Below are positions 1 through 5,797 of a stretch of DNA of 44,043 nt, one piece after another. The position numbers and the translations under genes were made by a program. The notes under the pieces were generated by a model. That model saw nothing but the letters and a program-made list of their open reading frames with translations, ran no database searches and was not told where the DNA came from. The number at the start of each line of letters is the position of its first letter. Position 1 is the first letter of the stretch. The stretch spans positions 1-44,043 of the forward strand of contig SFKY01000011.1 in assembly GCA_004554665.1 (NCBI GenBank), given 5' to 3'. Source of the DNA: Bacteroidales bacterium (lineage in GTDB: Bacteria; Bacteroidota; Bacteroidia; Bacteroidales; Bacteroidaceae).

Positions 1-212
1 ATAGTGTCCAGGGTGTCTCCATCGTCTATTCCTCTTCCATCCTCCGTGTGACGGGTGCCGAGGGTGAAGTCATGCAGGTCTACAATGTGGCAGGAGTCAG
101 GGTGATGAGCGTGAAGGTGGAAGGCGCGGACAAGAGTTATGAGCTGAGTCTCCCCAAGGGTTGCTATATCGTGAAAGTGGGCAAGTATGTCCGCAAAATC
201 TCTATCAGATAA
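1..212 (+). CDS. C-terminal end of a T9SS-secreted protein (5' truncated)
   Basis: An open frame runs from the window edge (first whole codon at 3) to TAA at 210-212, giving about 69 residues. It reads as a type A T9SS sorting domain: a short hydrophobic strand (ILRVTG), then VYNVAGVRV, then LSLPKGCYIVKVG and a basic end KISIR. Such domains direct a protein through the Por/T9SS translocon to the outer face of the outer membrane, where the domain is removed. The catalytic or binding part lies outside the window, so its function is unknown. Only 7 nt separate it from the next gene, which suggests co-transcription. Family assignment rests on the motif pattern only. Confidence 0.8.
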   Translation, partial: SVQGVSIVYSSSILRVTGAEGEVMQVYNVAGVRVMSVKVEGADKSYELSLPKGCYIVKVGKYVRKISIR

Positions 213-219
213 ATAGGTC

Positions 220-1776
220 TTGCAGTTACAAAAGTTTTTTTGTCTTTTACTTTTCACCATCCTGTTCGTGACATCGTGTCGCGAGCATGTGGACAATCCC
301 TACCGCGATGTGTCGATGGACGATTTTGTGGCGGTGGCAGATGATGCCTATCAGGTAAGTGCCCGCTTGGTGAAACGGCAGATAGAGGAGATGGTGCGGC
401 AAGACAGCGACACGCTCACGGCAGACTATCGTGCCCGCAGCCACTACCTCAAGGGAGGCCGATGGGTGTGGATAGGGCGAAGAGGCGTGAGTGCACAAGC
501 AGACACGTTGCTGCACTATCTGAAACAGGTGGGCGAGATGGGTTTCAGCCCCGGCAAGTTTCGGGTACGTGAGATCGAGGAAGACCTGCAGCGGATCCGC
601 GCGCTCGATTTGGATACCCTGCACCGGATGAGTCGCACGATGGGGCGGCTCGAATATAATCTTACCAAGGCATATCTGCGATACGCGGTGGGACAACGTT
701 ATGGTTATATCAATCCTAAGTATATCTTCAACCGGCTTGATGTGGTAGACACTGCAGTTGTGCCACGTGCCTACCGCGGTCTGTTCGACATTCCCATGCA
801 GTTGCCGTCGTCGGGCTATTACGAGTATGTATTAAATAAGGTGGCGGCAGACAGCGTGGGCGGTTATCTTCGCGGTGTCCGCCCCACGCATCCGCTCTAT
901 GCCCGTTATCAGGAGATGCTCTCCAGGCCGGGACTTGGTGCCGCGGCCCGCGACAGGATATTGGCCAATATGGAGCGATGCCGTTGGCGTCTCAATGAAT
1001 ATCCCCACCAATACCAGAAATATGTCTTGGTCAATATACCCTCTTTCCACCTGAGAGCTGTAGACGGTGAGGAAGTGTTGGAGATGCGTATAGGATGCGG
1101 CACCAAGGAAACCAAGACACCGCTGCTCACCAGTGCCATCAAGCGTATGGATGTCAATCCGCAGTGGATTATCCCGAAGAGCATTGTCAAGCAAAGTGTG
1201 GTGCGGCATCTGGGCGACAGTGCCTATTTTGCTTCACACCATTATTTTGTGAGGGAACGCAAGTCGGGCAAGATAGTTCCTCCTTCGGCCATGACAGCGG
1301 CCATGCTGCTGTCGCCTGATTACATGGTGGCCCAGGAGGGAGGCGAGGGCAATTCGCTCGGACGTATCATCTTCCGTTTCGACAACGCTTTTTCGGTCTA
1401 TCTCCACGACACTTCATCGCGCGATTTCTTTGCCCGTGCCAACCGTGGGGTGTCGCATGGCTGTGTGAGGGTGGAGAAGCCGTTCGACTTGGCCCTCTTC
1501 CTGATGGCGGACAAGTCGAGCCCCGATGTGGAGCGCATCCGGTACTCGATGACTGCCGACGTGAGCATGCTGGGCAAGGCCGGGCGCAGGGGCGAAGGAG
1601 TGCCTGATACGCTCAACCGCCGCAAGCTGATCAGTACACTCAAGGTAGAGCCGCGTATACCGCTTTTTATCACGTACTATACACTCTATCCGGACCCGTC
1701 GGGTAAGATGGAAGAGTTTGCCGATGTATATGGTTACGACCGTGTAATATACCAATATCTCAATAACTACAGGTGA
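220..1776 (+). CDS. L,D-transpeptidase (YcbB/YkuD type) lipoprotein
   Basis: A 518-residue cell-wall cross-linking enzyme that would form 3-3 peptidoglycan bridges in the periplasm. Residues 1-20 form a lipoprotein signal ending in LFVTSC (lipidated Cys20). A helical scaffold covers about 40-250 and the YkuD catalytic domain about 265-430, with His396 (HDTSS) and SHGCVRV at 412-418, Cys415 being the nucleophile. The length fits the large YcbB class. The start is TTG at 220: an in-frame stop lies at 214-216 and no ATG precedes the signal peptide. The stop overlaps the following sigma-factor gene (GTGA, 1773-1776), so the two are probably translationally coupled. Confident on family; the exact substrate peptide is inferred. 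Confidence 0.9.
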   Translation: MQLQKFFCLLLFTILFVTSCREHVDNPYRDVSMDDFVAVADDAYQVSARLVKRQIEEMVRQDSDTLTADYRARSHYLKGGRWVWIGRRGVSAQADTLLHYLKQVGEMGFSPGKFRVREIEEDLQRIRALDLDTLHRMSRTMGRLEYNLTKAYLRYAVGQRYGYINPKYIFNRLDVVDTAVVPRAYRGLFDIPMQLPSSGYYEYVLNKVAADSVGGYLRGVRPTHPLYARYQEMLSRPGLGAAARDRILANMERCRWRLNEYPHQYQKYVLVNIPSFHLRAVDGEEVLEMRIGCGTKETKTPLLTSAIKRMDVNPQWIIPKSIVKQSVVRHLGDSAYFASHHYFVRERKSGKIVPPSAMTAAMLLSPDYMVAQEGGEGNSLGRIIFRFDNAFSVYLHDTSSRDFFARANRGVSHGCVRVEKPFDLALFLMADKSSPDVERIRYSMTADVSMLGKAGRRGEGVPDTLNRRKLISTLKVEPRIPLFITYYTLYPDPSGKMEEFADVYGYDRVIYQYLNNYR

Positions 1777-2312
1777 AGATAGACGAGAAAGACATACTCA
1801 GGATGTTGGCCGACCCTACCACTGTGCGCAAAGGGTTTGAGCGCATCGTACGCCAGTACAGCGAGCCGCTTTACTGGAAGATACGTCATTTTGTGATGTA
1901 TCATGAGGATGCCGATGATATCCTTCAGAATGTGTTTCTGAAGGCATGGAACAGTCTTGACACGTTCAAGGGACAGTCCAAGTTGTCCACCTGGCTGTTC
2001 AGGATTGCCATCAACGAGGCGCTCGATTTCTTGCGCAAGCAGAAGACTACGGCTGTGGGCGATGATGACATGGCCCAGGCCAGCCATCTGATGGCCGACG
2101 ACTATTTTGACGGCGACGAAGTGCAGGCGTTGTTGCAAGAGGCTGTGGCCACGCTGCCCGAGGTGCAGCGTGCAGTGTTTTGTCTGCGCTACTATGACGA
2201 GATGAAGTATGCCGAGATGAGCAAGCTGCTCGAAAAGAGCGAGGGCTCGCTCAAGGCAAGCTATCATATTGCAGTGCAAAAGGTTTCTGAATATATTAAG
2301 AATCGTAATTAA
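1773..2312 (+). CDS. RNA polymerase ECF sigma factor
   Basis: A 179-residue group 4 sigma factor. Region 2 lies at about 20-85, with the DADDILQNVFLKAW segment that contacts core polymerase, and region 4 at about 120-175, with LPEVQRAVFCLRYY leading into the helix-turn-helix. The GTG start at 1773 overlaps the stop of the L,D-transpeptidase gene; ATG at 1803 is an alternative but would remove part of region 2. It is followed by a one-helix protein that may be its anti-sigma factor and by a Spy/CpxP-like protein, so an envelope-stress role is plausible. It differs from the second sigma factor at 8949-9440, which has a FecI-type setting. Confidence 0.9.
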   Translation: MKIDEKDILRMLADPTTVRKGFERIVRQYSEPLYWKIRHFVMYHEDADDILQNVFLKAWNSLDTFKGQSKLSTWLFRIAINEALDFLRKQKTTAVGDDDMAQASHLMADDYFDGDEVQALLQEAVATLPEVQRAVFCLRYYDEMKYAEMSKLLEKSEGSLKASYHIAVQKVSEYIKNRN

Positions 2313-2357
2313 ACTTTTGGCGATTGGTTTCGTCTAAGAATAAAATAAGGAATCAAC

Positions 2358-2714
2358 ATGAGTAAGAAAGAGCAGGAATTGAAAGAGCGTTATGGCAACC
2401 GGGCTCCATATCGGGTGCCAGAGGGCTATTTTGAGCATTTTGCTGACCGGCTCATGGCCGATCTGCCTGAGCGGGAGGTCTGTGTGAGGATAGAAAAAGT
2501 GCCTTGGTGGCAGCGTTATCGTCAGGCTTGGGTGGCTGCCGCCTGTGTTTGTGGCCTTGTCTTTGGCGGTGCGCTGTTTCTGAGCAGACCCGAGGCCGAG
2601 CAGGTGACGGTGGCACAATCTGTGGCGGTATCGTCGGAATCCAGTTTTGACCAGATGGCCGACTACGCAATGTATGACAATGAGGATATTTATGCCTCTC
2701 TTTGTGATTATTGA
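2358..2714 (+). CDS. Small single-span membrane protein, possible anti-sigma factor
   Basis: A 118-residue protein with a charged cytoplasmic-looking N-terminus (about 1-55), one hydrophobic segment at about 57-76 (AACVCGLVFGGALFL) and an acidic periplasmic tail ending in YDNEDIYASLCDY. No zinc-binding anti-sigma HxxxCxxC motif is visible. Position is the main clue: it sits 45 nt after an ECF sigma gene and its stop (TGA 2712-2714) overlaps the ATG of the next gene. The topology suits a membrane anti-sigma factor, but this is inference; I recognise no named domain. Confidence 0.75.
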   Translation: MSKKEQELKERYGNRAPYRVPEGYFEHFADRLMADLPEREVCVRIEKVPWWQRYRQAWVAAACVCGLVFGGALFLSRPEAEQVTVAQSVAVSSESSFDQMADYAMYDNEDIYASLCDY

Positions 2715-3163
2715 TGATGAAGGAGATGAAGAAGATATTGTTAATGTGTATCATGGCTGTCATGACCTTGGGTGTCGTGGCACAAAACAGGCAGAAACCG
2801 TTTGATCCCGAACGGTTCCAGAACGATTTGGAGCGTTTTATCACACAGAAGGCTGGGCTGACGCAAGCTCAGGCCACGCGCTTCTTCCCGTTGTACCGGG
2901 AGATGCAGCGCAAACAGCGCACGCTCTTCAACGAAATGCGCCAGTTGCGCAATGTCAATGCCAATGATGATGACGCCTGCGAGCGTGCGATACGTAGGAT
3001 GGACAATATTGATCTGCAGATACGCAAGATACAGAAGGATTATCACCAGAAGTTCTTCTCCGTCATGCCGGCAGGCAAGGTGATGGAAGTGCTTCGGGCT
3101 GAAGACCAGTTCCATAGGCAGGCTTTCAAACGGGCTGCAGGACACGAAAGAGGGAGGAAATAG
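2714..3163 (+). CDS. Spy/CpxP-like periplasmic helical protein
   Basis: About 149 residues from ATG 2714 (ATG at 2717 and 2726 are alternatives; a TTG at 2711 is in frame but unlikely). A signal peptide ends near GVVAQ. The rest is charged and strongly helical: LTQAQATRFFPLYREMQ resembles the LTxxQ pattern of Spy/CpxP periplasmic chaperone-sensors, followed by Arg- and Lys-rich helices. The last residues are basic (GHERGRK). It is the final gene of the sigma operon and could be an envelope-stress effector or feedback sensor. No metal-binding cluster is evident. The family assignment is moderate because these small helical proteins diverge quickly. Confidence 0.75.
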   Translation: MMKEMKKILLMCIMAVMTLGVVAQNRQKPFDPERFQNDLERFITQKAGLTQAQATRFFPLYREMQRKQRTLFNEMRQLRNVNANDDDACERAIRRMDNIDLQIRKIQKDYHQKFFSVMPAGKVMEVLRAEDQFHRQAFKRAAGHERGRK

Positions 3164-3167
3164 AGGA

Positions 3168-3253
3168 TTCTTTTAAAGGTAAAACGGTAAAAGGGTAAAG
3201 AGGTAAAACGTTCTTTTAAAGGTAAAATGGTAAAGAGGTAAAAGGGTAAAAAA
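3168..3253 (+). repeat. GGTAAA-rich tandem repeat, two 43-bp units
   Basis: Two near-identical units (3168-3210 and 3211-3253), each starting TTCTTTTAAAGGTAAAA and made of GGTAAAA-type words. They lie in the 3' untranslated part of the sigma operon. A related array occurs in the opposite orientation at 33131-33187, and in both places it adjoins the GGACGCAC palindrome, so array and palindrome behave as one composite element. Confidence 0.8.
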
Positions 3254-3271
3254 GTTTTTATACAGTTAGGT

Positions 3272-3298
3272 GTAGGGACGCACGTTCGTGCGTCCGCC
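3272..3298. repeat. GGACGCAC palindrome (composite repeat, copy 1)
   Basis: GTAGGGACGCACG followed by TTCGTGCGTCCGCC: the arms GGACGCACG/CGTGCGTCC form a 9-bp stem with a 2-nt loop. A second copy, inverted and with small changes, is at 33094-33129. Dispersed short palindromes beside low-complexity arrays resemble REP/BIME elements; mobility is not shown. Confidence 0.75.
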
Positions 3299-3376
3299 CC
3301 AGCCACCATTATCGACAATGCAGGGTACGTGGTTGGTGCGTCTGCAGACATTAGGATATACGATTGCCCTATATGG

Positions 3377-3411
3377 AAGCCATCTTTGGGAGAAGCCAAG
3401 GGTGGCTTTTT
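3377..3411 (+). terminator. Rho-independent terminator of the L,D-transpeptidase/sigma operon
   Basis: Arms 3377-3389 and 3396-3408 pair over 13 positions, including G-T pairs, around the loop GAGAAG and are followed by a T-run at 3407-3411. It lies 214 nt after the last stop, so the repeats at 3168-3298 are inside the transcript. Confidence 0.8.
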
Positions 3412-3426
3412 GCATGAAAGGTGTCG

Positions 3427-4008
3427 TCAAGGCTTGTCTTTCAGACGCTGTCTGATGCCGGCAAGCATGTGGGAGGCTTGTGTAAGCCGTGCTTCACGGT
3501 CGGCGCTGCGATATTGATTGTAGTAGGCTATGGCGCTTTCCAATCGCTCTTCTGCTGCATGCCAGTCGGCTGTGTACATGCTGCAGAATCCCAATCGGTA
3601 GAGGGCATCGGCCCGTTCTTCCGGCCGGCACACGGCAAGCATCGCTTCGTAGTGGGGGATGGCTTCTTGATAGCGCTGAAGGATAAACAGACTCTCGGCG
3701 CAAGTCCAACGGTAGACCGCGCGCTCCTGCGGAGCAAAGGCCTCGGTGTCGTCCATCACAGTAGCAAGCTGTTTTGCAGCCTTGTCATAGGCTGCTTCGT
3801 GATAGTAGCACACTCCTAAGAAAGCCCGAAATCGGGGATTGAGCGTATAGACGCTGTCGAGGCGAGAGAGGATGAGCATGCACTCATGGTACTTGGCCCC
3901 TTGAAAATAGTCAAGAGCCCTCCCCAGCAGTTCTTTGTCTGCTGCCTGTCCCGCTACGGGCAACCATCCGGTGGTTGCCAACGTCAGTATGATGAGCAGT
4001 CGCCTCAC
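3427..4008 (-). CDS. Secreted TPR-repeat protein
   Basis: A 193-residue protein with a signal peptide ending near VAGQA, followed by tetratricopeptide-type helix pairs: ALDYFQGAKYHECMLILSRL, FLGVCYYHEAAYDKAAKQL, AESLFILQRYQEAIPHYEAM and LYRLGFCSMYTADWHAAEER. About four repeats fill residues 25-170. TPR proteins are protein-interaction scaffolds; no enzymatic residues are visible. Its start is 4 nt after the stop of the M64 peptidase gene, so the two are co-translated neighbours and it may be a periplasmic partner of that peptidase, which is inference. Confidence 0.85.
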   Translation of the reverse strand: MRRLLIILTLATTGWLPVAGQAADKELLGRALDYFQGAKYHECMLILSRLDSVYTLNPRFRAFLGVCYYHEAAYDKAAKQLATVMDDTEAFAPQERAVYRWTCAESLFILQRYQEAIPHYEAMLAVCRPEERADALYRLGFCSMYTADWHAAEERLESAIAYYNQYRSADREARLTQASHMLAGIRQRLKDKP

Positions 4009-4012
4009 ATGC

Positions 4013-5257
4013 CTATCTTGTGTAGAAGTCTATGATGCCGATGATGGCCTGCTGGCAGGCCGGACAGAATATCGGGTTTTCATTGGTGCGCATCCGGCAA
4101 TCGGGGTAGGCCCGATACACACCCTTCTGACTGTAGCCGGCGCCCTCGTAGAATCCTGCCTTCTTGTCCTTGCCGATCAGGTTGGACCATTTGCCCTTAA
4201 AGTCGGCCTTGGTCGTGATGTTCTGTTCCCACGGTTCTACGTCGTGTGGGTACATGTTGATTTCCTCTTCCTGATAAGCATATTCATCGGCCAGTCCAGC
4301 GAAGCTGTGGCCAAACTCGTGTACCACCACAGGGCGGTAGAGTCTATGATGCGTCATGGATAGATTGTAAGAATTGAGGATACCGCCACCTCCGTACTCA
4401 GAAGTGTTGACCAGCACGATGATATGTTCGTACGGCGTGCCAGCCAACCAGTCGTGCAAGTCTTTCAGATGCAGTGTGGTGAGGTAGCGGTTGCTGTAAA
4501 AAGTATCGAAATGGGAGTGCAGTGCCGTGTTTTTCCACACACCCTTCGATGGCGTGCTGGTGCCGCTTTCAGCTGAGGGCGATTTTACTGCCACGATGTG
4601 GAATCGGTCCTTGTAACTTTTGAAAGGTTCGTGGGCGAAAAGCGCATCAATGGCCTCTTGCGCGTCGCGGATAAAGGTGTCCATCTCGTGTTCCTGGTAG
4701 CCTTCGGCCATGAAGGCGATGTGGATGCACCTTGTGGTGTCCTTGGCAGCCAGCAGAGTCTCGTAGGGAGTCACCTCCTTCTCGCCGATTCTGCGGATAA
4801 GGATGTCGGTAGGCACCACTTGATGGGTGAGTGTGGCCATCACCTCGCGGCGGTTGTTGCGAAGGTCGATGGTCACGTCTACGGTATCTCGCGGCATGGG
4901 CACCAAGAATACATTCTCAAACGACTTGGTGCCGTTTTGAGCTTCCGGGTAGGTGAGCCATTCTTGAAATAGCGTGGAGAAAGAGTTGCGGTAAATCACC
5001 TGTTGGCTCTTGTGGTCCCGTACGGTGATTTGGCCGTTGCCCTCCATCGGCAGTTCTGCCAGCCGTTTCCGTTTCCCGTACCATCGTGGACTGGTGCTGC
5101 ACTGGTCTACGGCGATAAACTGTTGTTGCTGGTTGCCTGCAAACGTATAGTCAATGCGCAGGGTACGGTCGGTAAAGTATTGGTCAAAATCTTGTGCGTT
5201 GGCCAATGTGGCCGCCATTATCAGGGCGGTGACCGCTGAAAATACCTTTCTTTTCAT
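4013..5257 (-). CDS. Peptidase M64 family metallopeptidase (IgA-peptidase type)
   Basis: 414 residues from ATG 5257, which gives a good signal peptide (MKRKVFSAVT to about residue 22); ATG codons at 5284-5290 would add 9-11 charged residues before it. The zinc site is HEFGH at 313-317 followed by GLAD, giving the HExxHxxGxxD pattern with Asp324 as third ligand and Glu314 as catalytic base. The C-terminus has a Cys pair (FCPACQQ, 398-401). M64 enzymes are secreted or surface endopeptidases; the founding member cleaves IgA, but the substrate of this copy is unknown. It lies between a two-helix membrane protein upstream and a TPR protein downstream, all on the minus strand. Confidence 0.9.
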   Translation of the reverse strand: MKRKVFSAVTALIMAATLANAQDFDQYFTDRTLRIDYTFAGNQQQQFIAVDQCSTSPRWYGKRKRLAELPMEGNGQITVRDHKSQQVIYRNSFSTLFQEWLTYPEAQNGTKSFENVFLVPMPRDTVDVTIDLRNNRREVMATLTHQVVPTDILIRRIGEKEVTPYETLLAAKDTTRCIHIAFMAEGYQEHEMDTFIRDAQEAIDALFAHEPFKSYKDRFHIVAVKSPSAESGTSTPSKGVWKNTALHSHFDTFYSNRYLTTLHLKDLHDWLAGTPYEHIIVLVNTSEYGGGGILNSYNLSMTHHRLYRPVVVHEFGHSFAGLADEYAYQEEEINMYPHDVEPWEQNITTKADFKGKWSNLIGKDKKAGFYEGAGYSQKGVYRAYPDCRMRTNENPIFCPACQQAIIGIIDFYTR

Positions 5258-5334
5258 ATAGTCGTCTTTTCTTGTTTTTTTCATCATCATTCTTTAGGCA
5301 TGCCGGTGTGAGCTGTGTGGGCAAGGGGCACCCT

Positions 5335-5520
5335 TTACTGCTTCTTCCACGTATGGATATAGAGAATCACGCCCGCTATCACGCATGCCAGTCCTACCAA
5401 TAGCAGTGCATTCTTGATAATGGGCATGCCGGTCACATACGCTACGGCAAACAGGACAATGCCTGCCGTAAGCATCCAAGGCCCCAAGGGGGGCAAATGC
5501 CTGAAAGAGGGTCGTTTCAT
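5335..5520 (-). CDS. Small two-helix membrane protein
   Basis: 61 residues: a basic N-terminus (MKRPSFRHL), helix 1 at about 15-31 (MLTAGIVLFAVAYVTG), helix 2 at about 36-54 (ALLLVGLACVIAGVILYI) and a basic end HTWKKQ. Both hydrophobic segments are clean, which supports a real gene despite the size. It precedes the M64 peptidase by 77 nt on the same strand. A TACCTTTG promoter box (5633-5640) lies about 113 nt upstream. No function can be assigned. Confidence 0.7.
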   Translation of the reverse strand: MKRPSFRHLPPLGPWMLTAGIVLFAVAYVTGMPIIKNALLLVGLACVIAGVILYIHTWKKQ

Positions 5521-5553
5521 ACGGGTTCTTTGTTAATGTTAATGGCGTAATAG

Positions 5554-5641
5554 CCGCCTGCTTTATGCAAAAGCAGTGCCAACCGAGCGCAGTAGAACTT
5601 GTTCTGACTGCCGAGGTGCCGCCTGCTTTATGCAAAGGTAG
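5554..5641. repeat. Three-hairpin dispersed repeat, copy A
   Basis: Three stem-loops in 88 bp: 5558-5576 (CTGCTTT, loop, AAAGCAG), core 5590-5610 (CAGT-AGAAC-TT-GTTCT-G-ACTG) and 5623-5641 (CTGCTTT, loop, AAGGTAG). It aligns across its whole length with copy B at 25160-25246, sharing CCGCCT, CTTGTT and GAGGTGCCGCC exactly, while the stems differ by paired changes. It lies directly upstream of minus-strand genes, as copy B does. Confidence 0.85.
5633..5640 (-). promoter_or_regulatory. Promoter -7 box for the 5520-3427 operon
   Basis: Read on the minus strand this is TACCTTTG, matching the Bacteroidetes TAnnTTTG -7 box. The -33 position 20 bp further out (5661-5664) reads CTTT, a weak match. 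The box lies inside the last hairpin of repeat copy A. Confidence 0.6.
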
Positions 5642-5710
5642 AAATAAAAACCGATACGATAAAGCATTATTGCCCTTTTTTTTATTTCTAAAGGCCACAT
5701 ATAGCCATCG

Positions 5711-5746
5711 TAAATGCCATGATTAGCGCGCTAATCATGGCATTTA
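5711..5746. repeat. Perfect 36-bp palindrome, TAAATGCC family (copy 1)
   Basis: TAAATGCCATGATTAGCG is followed immediately by its exact reverse complement. Related sequences are at 10460-10508 and 29958-30017. It lies 52 nt beyond the stop of the TonB receptor gene, so it could form the 3' end of that transcript, but no T-run follows on the minus strand. Confidence 0.85.
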
Positions 5747-5797
5747 GCTTCGGCATCTGCCACCGATGGGTCTGGGTGGTGAAGTCTGTCGGGAACT

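Noticed and set aside
3168..3298. Possible CRISPR array in the GGTAAA repeats
   Set aside because: Units are 43 bp in tandem without spacers, low in complexity, and no cas genes are present.
5294..5698. 134-codon minus-strand frame overlapping the small membrane protein
   Set aside because: It crosses repeat copy A and the promoter box; the 61-codon frame has two clean membrane helices and is preferred.
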